A stretch of DNA of 64,000 nucleotides from Ophiodon elongatus. Lineage: Eukaryota > Chordata > Actinopteri > Perciformes > Hexagrammidae. The stretch's first letter is position 1. Every line of letters starts with the position of its first letter. Under the pieces are notes generated by a model. That model saw only the letters and a list, made by a program, of their open reading frames with translations, ran no database searches and had not been told where the DNA came from. The position numbers and the translations under genes are program-made. Below are positions 1-27,605 of the stretch, in pieces. The stretch lies in NCBI GenBank assembly GCA_016806645.1, contig JACSYO010001905.1, positions 999,501 to 1,063,500 of the forward strand, read 5' to 3'.

Positions 1-16248
<16,248 letters not shown>

Positions 16249-16277
16249 GACCGGAGCTCCGAAAACGGCCGTCCCAG

Positions 16278-17008
16278 CTGTAAGACCCAAACAGAGCTGT
16301 CAGTGTGTGGGACTGGATCTCACTGTTAACATTGTTAGAGTGATTTAATATACTTTTATATTCACAGACAGACAATGATACACTTCATTATGCCTCTGAA
16401 TGTGACCACAAAGTTAGTCATTTTCGAAAGTGCCGTGTGCTACACAGCTAATAACTACAGCATTAAAAACCAACATAGAGTTGAAAGGAAGGAAAACACA
16501 AGACATTAACATACCAACTCGATTTAAACCTGAACTGAAGTTTACTCAGAGTGAAAGCAAGTTAATTGAACCTTTATTGTATTTTTTTTAATATAAGCTA
16601 GAGGTTTGGCATTTTAAGTCACGGTGCTTGTCACAAAATATTTTTGCCAATTAAATATATTATTTGATTAAAAGGGACGTCCACAATCTCTATTATTCCT
16701 TACATTAAACCTCTGATAGCGCTCTTATTTTGGGAGAATAAGGTTGCACATTGAAGGAGCCCCAGTACCTCCTCTCTCTTAGGAAACGCTATTTCCTATT
16801 CATGTTCCTCAAACAAAAGACATGCGCGTTCTTGTTGTACCGCGACAGAGTGGTGTCCGGAACCAAGCCGACTAAAAACAATCCTCTACACCCGGACGGT
16901 GTCAATCCTGCAAAGAGAAGCGCGTCCTGCAACGTAGAGTAGCCTGTATTCCTATTCTACGCAACAACAATGAACACACGTAGCCGGATCAGAGCGGGAT
17001 CAGCTTAC
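16278..17008 (-). other. tbx5a intron 1 (inferred)
   Basis: Runs from the acceptor at 16278 to the inferred donor GTAAGC at 17008. No coding signal; depends on the non-coding exon 1 call. Confidence 0.5.
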
Positions 17009-17560
17009 CTAAATACAAAACACGTCGCGGGCTGTACAGTTGGACACGGCGGTGGCACAACAGAGTCTTCGTCAACGCTCCGTCCCAAATCAGATAATCC
17101 AGGCGTTTTGCTCGATAAAGCTGCACACAATCTCCATGAATCCTTCTTTTTTTTCCCCCTCCCCTCCTCTCACAGTTAGTCCAGATTCCCTACAAGTGGA
17201 GCCGTGACCGTGGAGATCCTCGCGGCGCTCGCTGACAGCTACAAGGCGGCTGCTCGGCGCCTAATTGTGCATTTTACAGCGGAGGACCGTTTAGTGAGCC
17301 GAGCCCGGTGGTAGCACCTAGCAGTGAGCTGTAGCCGAGTCCCAGAGGAGCAGGTCCGTCACCTCCTTCTCCCCTTCTCTCTCTCTCTCCCAGCCTCTGC
17401 CTTGTCAATTCTACGTCCCCCCCCCCCCCACCTCTCTCTCTCTCTCTCTTTCTCTCTCGTGCGCGCTCCCTCTCCAACCCTCCACTGCGCATCACTGACC
17501 AACCGTGCGAAGCGGAAGCGGAGTCCGCAACGTAGTTCAAGGGGGGTGGAGGGTGATGGG
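17009..17560 (-). other. tbx5a: Probable tbx5a non-coding exon 1 (5' UTR); 5' end uncertain
   Basis: On the minus strand a good donor (TTTAG|GTAAGC) ends an exon at 17009, and the next acceptor toward the coding start is at 16278. The segment upstream is GC-richer than the surroundings and rich in CT/GA. Human TBX5 also begins with a non-coding exon. The 3' boundary is moderately supported. The 5' boundary is a guess placed near the only minus-strand TATA-like site. Confidence 0.5.
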
Positions 17561-17600
17561 GGAGCAGTCTGCGCAGGAATAGCATTGGTTTATACACCAA
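17160..17600 (-). promoter_or_regulatory. Candidate tbx5a promoter / 5' region
   Basis: The region holds a pyrimidine tract (CT runs at 17371-17390 and 17431-17458, poly-C at 17417-17429), which is GAGA-type on the gene strand. There are several CpG sites and a minus-strand TATAAA at 17594-17589 directly followed by CCAAT (17588-17584). TATA lying upstream of CCAAT is the reverse of the usual order, so the TATA call is weak. Position upstream of the inferred exon 1 is the main argument. Confidence 0.35.
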
Positions 17601-18062
17601 ATTATAATTCCTCCCGGGCCCTCACCCCAGTCTCTCTTCTAAACCTCCACATAATCCCAGTCTGGTAGAAGGAATCCATTTGATATTTGCTGTTCATGCG
17701 CCATTACGCGCAACCTTCTCTTCTTCAGTCACCGCCTCCAGACGATGTGGTTTATTAAGCATATCTAAATTTGACAGATGCATCATCAGATATTGTAGGA
17801 CAACAAGTTGTCTCCGCTTATGGCCGAATTAATCATTACGATTAATTGATTAATCAGCCATACGTTTTCCCTATAATTCTATTGCTGTGTGTAATTAACG
17901 ATACCAATCAACAGGCCGTTTGCTCAAGTTTGTCTTTGAATGTTATGAATAAGCCTGAATATATAATATGAATGATGCCGTTTCCCTGCACAGAAAAGCT
18001 TCCACGAGAGAGAGTAAAGACGCAAATAGATTGGAATTGGATATATTTGTCTCTAGAGGAAA

Positions 18063-18063
18063 A

Positions 18064-18157
<94 letters not shown>
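18063..18157. repeat. (AC)n microsatellite, about 45 uninterrupted units
   Basis: Nearly perfect AC repeat, one of the longest in the window. Poly Thr-His and Cys-Val frames through it are artefacts. Confidence 0.97.
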
Positions 18158-18159
<2 letters not shown>

Positions 18160-21100
18160 CATGGGGCAGTCGGTGAAGGTTATGTTTAGGCCTGTGGCTT
18201 CACACAGGTTTAGTCTGCACACCGCGGTTTCAGTTCTGACATGCAAAGTTCACAACAAGGAGCCAGGTTTGCATGGACAGCCATGACACGCCAGTAGACG
18301 CGTATTTAGCTGACTTTATACTGAGAGTGCAAAGAGATACTAAACCATGCACTCCAAAAAATAGTCACATTTCAACAAAAAGTAGAATAGGACATCAGCC
18401 TTGGTAGTTAGTAATTTTACCATCCAAAATGTATTGTTATATGTATTGTTCTTGAACTGTCATTTGAATGTATGGAGCTTAATTAATTATGTCTCTCTGG
18501 AAACAATACCACAGCCAATAAGTAGCATGTTTGATTTTAGAGAAAGACACAGGAGCAGTATGACAACATACTACTTGCTAGAGGGGACATTTCTTGCAGT
18601 GTGCGCAAAAAATGTCTCATTTGCATTTTAGGTTGTTATCTCATTACGCACGCGTCCATTAGAGTCCATTTCCCGATCATTCTGTGTGATATGGAGACAC
18701 AGCATGAGGTGGATGTTTGTCCATCAGCGAGCTGTCAATAGTAACACACTTCTTGAGACGGTTGGGACTGAAACGCGGATTAATGATGGATCAGTCGCTC
18801 AAGTGAGCCTGGTGTTGAAAGCAGTTATAGAATATTTTTTTTTTTTGGTGCAAAAATTATTCGAAGACATTTAAAATGATGACTGAGTATCTTTCAGATA
18901 CTGAGAATGCAACCTCTGAATATGTCGTAGCTTTTGTCCAACAATATGCTCCTGGAAAAGCAAGCAAAACGACATTTGAACAGAAATACTGCATACAGGT
19001 CCTCAAATTTGGATATCTGGACAATTTGCTCTGAAGTTTTAATCTTTGACAAATGTTGAAACCTCTTGTCAAAAACACATTAACTGAAGGGGCTGAAAGA
19101 AAACGAAGTTAGAGGCCCTGAAATCTGTCTCACGTAACATTTGATAACGTTTTAAATGTTTTGCTGAGTTTGTAAGTAGGGAAACTTTTCCTTTCTCTCT
19201 TTCACACACAGCTGCACACAGAGCTCTGAAGGACTTCCGAATGGCGTGCTTCTCTATTACTGTATCAACACTATTAACGTAGGGTTTGCAAAACTGCTCC
19301 TATTGCACTAACTTTGTTTTCACAGTGCAAATATGACAAAAAAAAATAAATGCCAACAAATTGGCCCAAGACTGTAGGTACAATTTATTTTACATTTCAG
19401 CGTCATTGCATGATAATTGCCAAGATAAACCTCATGTTTTGGTAATTTAGTTAGTACAGATGGAATAACTGTATTTATATGAAATAGAAAAACAAGCGAA
19501 AGAAAAACATTAGCAAACAATTCAAAAGATACCGTTTTTGTCAATATAATTTAAATGAGATATTAGGCTCACGTGTCACGAGCTTAAACCTTTGTCTGGT
19601 GTTGAAAGGTCATTATAATAGTTGAAACCTTTTCTAAAAACGTTTATGACATCTCACGATGAATCCAAATAGATTTTCAATAATAAGTATTAATATAAAT
19701 ATTTGTAGCCCAGAGGTTGAACATCGATATGCGCTCTGTGTAAACCTACAGATGTTTTCATGGTTCCGTTGTAGCCATGTAGCCTAACTGGCATGGAAAC
19801 TGATGTAGCAGAGATATAAACACGAGGTTTAGTTGGAAGTGCCAAATACAAAAAAAAAGTCCTGCTCACTGGCTTTCCTAAAAAAACTGTGAAGAGATTT
19901 AAATGTGAAACTCATCATTTAAGAGGAAAGGACCACGTGGGAATTGATTGAAGACATAATGAGCAAGTTAAAGGGGGAAAAACAATGGTTTAACAACTCT
20001 AAACGCAACGTTTTGATCATTTTAAAGAGTTAAAGGCAACCCTCACAAACAGATGACGTGGACGTAGAGGTGCAGCATGAAAGCGTCACAGTATAATTAA
20101 CTAACAGCCTCCAACAAGAGTAATGGTGCATCACACAAATGGAATATAAATAAAACACACACGAAAAACAGCTGGACAAAAGACAGTAAGCAAAAAAGTA
20201 AATTCATATCATAATTTTGTCCACTAAAACAAACAAGGGGACACATTTAGAGAGGTTTTAATAGTGTCGTATACCAAATAGACACGTCGGTCAATTCATG
20301 AAACGTTTGGTTAAAAACTATTTCTGGCCATAAACCGATATTGTATGTCATTTGCATTACAAAAAAAAATTGAAATGGCTTCCTTTAGAAGTGTAATATC
20401 ACACTGAGTTGCTTCCTGTAGCGACACAATTTAAAAAAAGAAAGATCAAGAACTATGCATGTTAAATTATACAATCGGTTTGAAAAAGTTGGGTCTAATG
20501 TAGGATGAGTTACAGTTCAGCTGTCCTGCGCCAGTCACGGATGACTGATCGGTCACGACATGAAAACTTTCTTTCAAAAGAAAGGCACATTTAACATGAA
20601 ACTAATTTATAAGCTGTGCAACTAAAATGTTAAAAAATGATCCGAAACTAGTTCGAAACTGAAAAGCCTTTTGATATCATTCGCTTTAAAGCACATAAAC
20701 ACATCGATAATCCGGATATGCAGTTACAATCGAACTGAATTGATAAAAGGAGAGCAACGTTTGAGATCACACGATGAGAGACAAGTTGAGACTAAATAAC
20801 CAAACAAATGAGCTGTAATGCTACCTAATACGATACGTGTAAATATAATTACACCGAAGTAAAATACAATTAAAAAGGAAGACTAAACAATTGCTCCACA
20901 AAGCTATGCTATTCGTTATATGGAAAATCAAATTATATTGACATACACTGTTTAAATACACACGGCACACATTTAATCATTCCAGCATTATATCTTGTTT
21001 TACTGAAAATAAGACACATTATTTCCCATTTGTAGCCCCCTCACAAACTGTAAGAATAAAGAAAAAAATTACACTGAGATTAAAAAGTGAAATTGCAGTT

Positions 21101-21856
21101 TATGTAATTGTATTGGTTTTATCACTCAGTCTGCATGACAGAGCAGCTGAGTGGGGGCAAAAATCTATAACAGCTTAAGTTCAGCACAAACCAAATTATT
21201 ATGTGAAAAGAACTTTAACTGCATTGGACAGCAAAAGGATGAAACTGATGAAAACGAAGGACAGAGGAAACCTGTATCAATGGATAACTTTCTCTACTTA
21301 AAAAAAACCCGAATCAAATCCGTTACAGAATAGCCTCTCAAAGAAACTGTTTATGTACACTGTAAAGTACATAAAACCTGCCCTAACTTTAAAAAAAATA
21401 AAAATGTTGCGTGACCATGCTTTCTAATTAGTATTTACTCTGAAACATAAAATCTAATTGTAGCCTGGAAGACATACAATGCATCAACCACAGAAGTCAG
21501 AAAGCAACAGTATGCTGACCGGTGGCATCTAAACAGTCTCACCGCTGCTCTTGCTAGACTGTAATTCTGCAGCATTAAAAACCACTGGATGCAAACAGTG
21601 TCCAAAGCCCATTAAAAGTCATATCTTAAAAGCACACTGTGTGGCACAAAACGTTCCTCTTGAAGAACTACAAATCCCACTCATCCAGGTGCAAATGACA
21701 AGGTGCCAGAAAATAGTGTGAAATGGGGTGCCGTGTTAGGTTGAAGCATCAGGTGAAAAGTGAATATGAATAAAAGCTGCTACAAGACTACAAGAAAACA
21801 ACCATGGGAGCAGTTTTCTTGTGAATTTTATGCTGGAAAATTGTGTGCAACATGCA

Positions 21857-21927
21857 ACACGCACACACACACACACGCACGCACACACACACACGCACGC
21901 ACACACGCACACACGCACACACGCACA
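21857..21927. repeat. Interrupted (AC)n/(GCAC)n microsatellite
   Basis: AC units with regularly spaced GC interruptions (GCACGC blocks). Confidence 0.93.
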
Positions 21928-22376
21928 GGGGTTAAATACATAATACTCCCTACCTCCTGGCTGTCCGGTACTATTGAGTGTGTGGTCTGATGTTACCGCT
22001 TGTTTAGAGCGGCTTAAAGTCTGGTGAGGCTTCAGCAGACAGGCAGGTGAAAGCGCTGGTGTGGCTAACCACCAGTCCAGCCAGGATCCTGGATCAGGGA
22101 GGGGAGCCTGCCCAGATGCTCTGCACCAAAGACCAGCTGTGAGGTTTGTGGCTGAAAAATCATCCACAGTTTGGCTCTCAGGAGCTGAACCAGAGAAGAG
22201 GAAAGAGAGAGAGAAGGAAAACAAAAGCTGCAGAGATTGCATTTTTCAGGCTAGATCTTTTCCAGGTGGCACTAAGGAGTCACCTAATTTGACAGAATAA
22301 GTATGAATTTGATATCTCTTCATTTAAAAGATGTATAAATACATTAATTCCTACTTACGATATACTTTAATTCACA

Positions 22377-22384
22377 CCCTACGC
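22377..22384. repeat. Left target-site duplication of the hAT element
   Basis: CCCTACGC, matching CCCTACGG on the right at 7 of 8 positions. Confidence 0.7.
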
Positions 22385-22660
22385 CGTAGGTGTCAAACTC
22401 AAGGCCCGCGGGCCGAATCCGGCCCCCCACGTCATTTTATGTGGCCCGCGAGAGCTCGAAAAGGAATATATGATTGTCATAAAATTAAAGTCTATGCTGC
22501 TTTACAATGTACAGTGACCATAAACTACATCTCCCACAATGCAGGTTGATTTTGTGACCCGAGAATGAACGGCTTCCTGCCGCTAGAAAGCAGTGTTTCC
22601 ATATCGGCGTTTAACTAAAGCGATTTGAGTTGAAAAAGATCAACAAATAATCTCAAAATA

Positions 22661-22848
22661 TCCAAGAAGAGAAAGATTGATGCAGAGGGAAAGCGATTAC
22701 ATGTTTGTGCTTCAAGGAGAAGAACCGGTCTGTGTTATGAGGCGTGTCGGTGATGAAGGAATACAGTGTACTTTGTCATTTTGACACCAAACACAAAGCC
22801 AAGTATGCTAAATTTAGCCTCCAACAAAAACTTAAAGTTGTCCAAGAA
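22661..22848 (+). pseudogene. hAT transposase N-terminal fragment (BED zinc finger), frameshifted
   Basis: One frame reads SKKRKIDAEGKRLHVCASRR and stops at a TGA. Another frame then continues with KEYSVLCHFDTKHKAKY and FSLQQKLKVVQE. The H-x-x-T-K-H spacing and the following Lys/Tyr are typical of BED fingers of Charlie-type hAT proteins. Cys residues of the first half of the finger and the whole catalytic domain are missing or broken. Confidence 0.6.
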
Positions 22849-23282
22849 TTCGCGCGAGACGCGCCGGAGAGGGGGCGTGGCTTATCTCCGTGGAAATAGT
22901 TCATTTCCGCCATCCACCATTGAAGAAATAACCACTATTTCTGCTTTGTACGTGTTGTGGAAGTCCCACAAACGTCGGGACATCAAACGCCCTCGGGTCT
23001 GGGTTCATAACATCATCCGTCGCCGCACACAGCTTCTCCAGCAACCTCTATAGTTTCTGATTCAACAGCGGCATGACGTCAGTGATGACGGGCGGAGCTT
23101 CTCAACGCTGATTGGCTTTACAGACACAGGTAATGCCAATTGTTCGCGTCGCGCCATTCGCTTCATTCTCGCTGCCCGGTGAAAATTTGCGTTATTCACA
23201 TCCATTGGCGTCTGTTCATTGATTTTGTTTGTAATCTACTCGAGCGAAAAATTCGCAACAAGTTTGGTGTGAACGCAGCATA
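22849..23282 (+). mobile_element. PIF/Harbinger-like transposon remnant nested in the hAT element
   Basis: The block interrupts the hAT coding fragment. It is CpG-rich, unlike its surroundings. An open frame near 22886-23053 includes RRDIKRPRVWVHNIIRRRTQ, which resembles the WVHxIxxxR motif at the start of Harbinger nucleases. It ends in TTTGGTGTGAACGCAGCAT, a terminus type common in fish Harbinger-like elements. Left and right parts share a diverged inverted GAATTCGCGCGAG-like motif. No DDE residues remain. Confidence 0.45.
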
Positions 23283-24640
23283 AAGCTATGTGAGCAGGTG
23301 TGTCATGTAAAGGTGTGAGCAGGTGAGCCATGTAAAGGTATGAAAACAGGTGAGCCATGTAAAGGTATGAAAACAGGTGAGCCATGTAAAGGTATGAGAG
23401 CAGGTGAGCCATGTAAAGGTATGAGAGCAGGTGAGCCATGTAAAGGTATGAGAGCAGGTGAGCCATGTAAAGGTATGAGAGCAGGTGAGCCATGTAAAGG
23501 TATGAGAGCAGGTGAGCCATGTAAAGGTGTGAGAGCAGGTGAGCCATGTAAAGGTATGAGAGCAGGTGAGCCATGTAAAGGTATGAGAGCAGGTGAGCCA
23601 TGTAAAGGTATGAGAGCAGGTGAGCCATGTAAAGGTATGAGAGCAGGTGAGCCATGTAAAGGTATGAGAACAGGTGAGCCATGTAAAGGTATGAAAACAG
23701 GTGAGCCATGTAAAGGTATGAGAACAGGTGAGCCATGTAAAGGTATGAGAGCAGGTGAGCCATGTAAAGGTATGAGAGCAGGTGAGCCATGTAAAGGTAT
23801 GAGAGCAGGTGAGCCATGTAAAGGTATGAGAGCAGGTGAGCCATGTAAAGGTATGAGAGCAGGTGAGCCATGTAAAGCTATGTGAGCAGGTGTGTCATGT
23901 AAAGGTATGAGAGCAGGTGAGCCATGTAAAGGTATGAGAGCAGGTGAGCCATGTAAAGGTATGAGAACAGGTGAGCCATGTAAAGGTATGAGAGCAGGTG
24001 AGCCATGTAAAGGTATGAGAGCAGGTGAGCTATGTAAAGGTATGAGAACAGGTGAGCCATGTAAAGGTATGAAAACAGGTGAGCCATGTAAAGGTATGAG
24101 AGCAGGTGAGCTATGTAAAGGTATGAGAACAGGTGAGCCATGTAAAGGTATGAAAACAGGTGAGCCATGTAAAGGTATGAAAACAGGTGAGCCATGTAAA
24201 GGTATGAGAGCAGGTGAGCCATGTAAAGGTATGAGAGCAGGTGAGCCATGTAAAGGTATGAGAGCAGGTGAGCCATGTAAAGGTATGAGAGCAGGTGAGC
24301 CATGTAAAGGTATGAGAGCAGGTGAGCCATGTAAAGGTGTGAGAGCAGGTGAGCCATGTAAAGGTATGAGAGCAGGTGAGCCATGTAAAGGTATGAGAGC
24401 AGGTGAGCCATGTAAAGGTATGAGAGCAGGTGAGCCATGTAAAGGTATGAGAGCAGGTGAGCCATGTAAAAGTGAGAGCAGGTGAGCCATGTAAAGGTGA
24501 GAGCAGGTGAGCCATGTAAAGGTATGAGAGCAGGTGAGCCATGTAAAGGTATGAGAGCAGGTGAGCCATGTAAAGGTGAGAACAGGTGAGCCATGTAAAG
24601 GTGAGAGCAGGTGAGCCATGTAAAGGTGAGAGCAGGTGAG
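23281..24640. repeat. 27-bp minisatellite, about 50 copies, with a higher-order duplication
   Basis: The unit is GGTATGAGAGCAGGTGAGCC followed by ATGTAAA. Main variants are GAAAACAG, GAGAACAG, GGTGTGAG and GAGCTATG units; near the right end (24470-24630) units shrink to about 24 bp. A distinctive 33-nt start segment (23281-23313) recurs exactly at 23873-23905, so the array grew in part by duplicating a block of about 592 bp. Since 27 is a multiple of 3, four of the six frames are open and encode 9-residue repeats; these are not genes. Confidence 0.97.
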
Positions 24641-25044
24641 CCCCAGACCACATCTGTCAAACATGTTTTTAGCAGCTCACAATTATTTGTTGTACCAGAG
24701 TTATGTTCCTCTCAACTGTGACAAAAAGCTTTGAACAAAGTTAATGTAATGTTGTCTGTTATTTTCTTTAAAAGTTTGATCTTTGATAAAATTAATGTGG
24801 GTTTCTTAAACCTAAATTAAAAGGATTTATGTTATAATAGAAAATAAATTTGCTTACATACATTTATATAAATGCATGTATTATATTTGTACACTTGAAT
24901 AAACAATAATCAAATGCAGAGACAGTTATTTAACAATATGTTAGGGAGTAGTTACATTTATATAGTCTTACAGTTACAACCGGCCCTTTGAGGGCAACCA
25001 TAATGCTGATGTGGCCCAGGGTGAAAATGAGTTTGACACCCCTG

Positions 25045-25052
25045 CCCTACGG
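25045..25052. repeat. Right target-site duplication of the hAT element
   Basis: CCCTACGG directly after the right terminal inverted repeat; one base differs from the left copy. Confidence 0.7.
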
Positions 25053-25668
25053 TATTAATCGATTAAACAGAGTGGATTTTATGACCAATTTCTAAAACAT
25101 AAACAAAGGAATATTGTGAGCCAGTCCTTGTGCGGATAAAGTTCTGCAGCTTATGAATTCTCAGCTCTAAAGAATGCATCTTTAAAGTCCAACCCTTTGA
25201 TCTAAAATGTATCCAAACTGCCAGCCAATTTCCACAAAATCAAAATTGGCATATAGTTTTGTATTAGAAATGACACAGTTTAACCTCGACGACCAGAGGC
25301 ACTAAAGTGAGCATTGTGACAAAAAGCAAAGAAACGGTGGTAAAACTGCAGGTTAGGTTGTAATGACGGGAACGTGATGTATACTGATTGATGCGTCACT
25401 TGTTGGCGAGGAGCATGAACACTCCCACTCAGCCACCACCATCCTACATAAAAGATGGAGAGTTATAAACTCGCTCCTAATCCAGTATAGTTTCACCCTG
25501 CATGGCCACACATGGGCCTGTGGTCTGCCCCCTGAGTCTTTTTACCCCCCCCCCCCCCCCTCGACCTCGTGACTGAGTTTACCCTTGTTCCACTAGAAAA
25601 GGCAATGATAAGGTATCTGGGCCTCCATAACAGTGCAGGGCTAAGAGGTATATCGTGTGTACGCAGAT

Positions 25669-25707
25669 ACACACACACACACGCGCGCACAGACAAGCAC
25701 ACGCACA

Positions 25708-25753
<46 letters not shown>
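25669..25753. repeat. (AC)n microsatellite with GC interruptions
   Basis: Imperfect to 25710, then about 20 uninterrupted AC units. Confidence 0.95.
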
Positions 25754-25754
<1 letters not shown>

Positions 25755-27516
25755 ATGCATGTAGACGTACAGAGCTCTACTTTCACAACCTGAGCAGGGC
25801 TGTGGGCTCAGGGTTGGTGGCGGTGGGCTTGGGTCTGACACGTTTCTGCTAACAATCACATCACACACAGGGACCCACATTCCAACTTCCTGATGAACAC
25901 CGCCCCCCCCTCCTGTTTCCTACCTCACAGTCGTCCTCCTCCCCCAACAGGTCTTGGTGGAGCTGTGCAGGCACAGGGCACTAAAGTGGTGGGTTTAGAG
26001 GAACAGGGATATCATGATTCATTATTCATGTTTACAGAAATACAAAATGACAGTGATATAAGAGAAATATGTCAACTCTTAACTAGGTCAGGAGTGATCT
26101 ACCACTAGTTTATATTTTGGAATATTGTGGAATAAAGCTGTTAAAATTAATACACTTCTAGCACATCTGGATCTAGTTCATCTTGACATATTGGTGAGTC
26201 GGTTAACAGAAGCCCATGTATATAAGGCTGTGTATTATACTGCATATCATGTCCTCTGCTGCCCTCTAGTGATACTTTTAATTAAATCCCTAATGACACG
26301 ACGCGTCCCATCAGAGATGCTCACTATAAGTACAACAATTAACAAATGCTTGGAATTGCATGAGCATTAATTAAAGTTTACTTCATATTTCATGTGTATT
26401 TTCATGTACTTCAGCTGTTTAGTGAGTTTAAAGTTGCAAACTTCCTTGCAAAAATGGCAAAAATGGTTTGAAGTGTTGATACATGCTGATACATGGTGTT
26501 GTATGTGTGCACTAGGTAGTTATGTTTATGCTGCAGGAGTGCTGATTATATTACAGACTAGTATTGTATCTTTTGTTGTATTTAATTACATTTTTTATGT
26601 ATATGTTTTAATATATGTATGTTCACGTGCATTATGTACGTAATATTATTTTCTCTTTTGTTAAATTTACATAATCACGTGACATTGTATCTTTTTTCCT
26701 GTGTGCCCCAAGAATATTGGCTTTTAGCATCTAAAGGCAATCCAAATAAATGAATAAAAAAGTACAAAGGCAGATCCTGGGAAGTGACTGTAGGTCTAAT
26801 TAAATCCTCAAACGTGATGGGTAATATACTGCATTAATCCTATACCATTCAACCAAAAAAGACACCACTATGTTTGATGGCATAACCATAAAAAAGAAAG
26901 AATATCATAATCTCTCAGAGAACAGACATATACAGACACACTGACACTGACTCCAGCACAGACGCAGACAGCCAGCCACCTACCAAGCTGAGGTAATAAG
27001 CATGGGAATCATGTGGTGTGGTCTGCTGTAGCCATGGCCACATTCACAGACCCCGGGGGCCTGCAGGCCATCATGTCTCACTTCGGTGAGGTCAAAGCAC
27101 CTTCAACTCTGACATGTTCGAAATGCACAAATTATGGCTCTGTCAAATCCAGAAATTATGAATTAGGTATTTCCTTTACCTCATTGGAGTCTTTGGTATG
27201 TCCAGGAACAGCCCTGAATCCCAGACAGTTACTTTCAGGTTCATAAAAGTGATGAAATGGACTGAAGATAAAAAGATAAGCGCTGCTAAACTCTGTGAAG
27301 AATAAAATCTGAAACTGAGAGGTAGTAACTGTGCATCTGTCTATCTTACACCTAGGGGGAGGCTGGGTGGAGAACTGTGCCAAACCTGGTCCTATAAAAT
27401 ACAATATTGTCCTGTATGATATTAAAAAACATGATCTAATCGTTTATTGGGTCTTTATTGTCCCTTCCAGGTAAATTAGTTTGCAGCCAGGTTACACTGA
27501 AGACACACAAAACCCC

Positions 27517-27605
27517 AGAGATGCACCGATACTAATACTGATATTGAATATTGGTCTGATACTGACTCAAATAGCTGGATCGGATCTGGTATCCGATACC
27601 ATTAT
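27517..27605. mobile_element. DNA transposon terminal fragment (GATGCACCGATAC type)
   Basis: GAGATGCACCGATACTAATA and later GGATCGGATCTGGTATCCGA resemble the terminal region of an abundant teleost DNA transposon (recognised from memory). Only one end is visible; no target-site duplication found. Confidence 0.5.

Larger units (their letters stand above)
17600..22376. other. Intergenic DNA upstream of tbx5a
   Basis: AT-rich sequence with long (AC)n tracts at 18063-18157 and 21857-21927. The segment 17830-17870 is dense in TAAT/ATTA homeodomain-type cores. No open frame resembles a known protein. Confidence 0.75.
22385..25044. mobile_element. hAT-superfamily DNA transposon, inactive, with nested insertions
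   Basis: The left end (22385, CGTAGGTGTCAAACTCA) and right end (to 25044, TGAGTTTGACACCCCTG read inward) are inverted copies of the hAT terminus whose usual form is CAGGGGTGTCAAACTCA. Flanks are CCCTACGC (22377-22384) and CCCTACGG (25045-25052), a 7/8 match at the 8-bp spacing that hAT elements create. Inside are a BED-finger transposase fragment, a Harbinger-like remnant and a large minisatellite. The rest of the transposase gene is gone, so the element cannot be autonomous. Confidence 0.82.

Noticed and set aside
16249..16290. Upstream in-frame ATG before tbx5a MADQ
   Set aside because: Its ATG is on the intron side of the acceptor at 16278 and would not be in the mRNA.
17943..18286. Cys-Val and Thr-His open frames across (AC)n tracts here and at 2387-2644, 10952-11272, 21736-22242, 25493-25880 and 49234-49555
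   Set aside because: Microsatellite translation artefacts.
23281..24640. CRISPR-like array
   Set aside because: Units are directly adjacent with no unique spacers, and the host is a vertebrate; it is a minisatellite.
23303..24664. 453-codon minus-strand open frame and three other long frames in the 27-bp array
   Set aside because: They follow only from a stop-free repeat unit whose length is a multiple of 3; no start context, domain or conservation.
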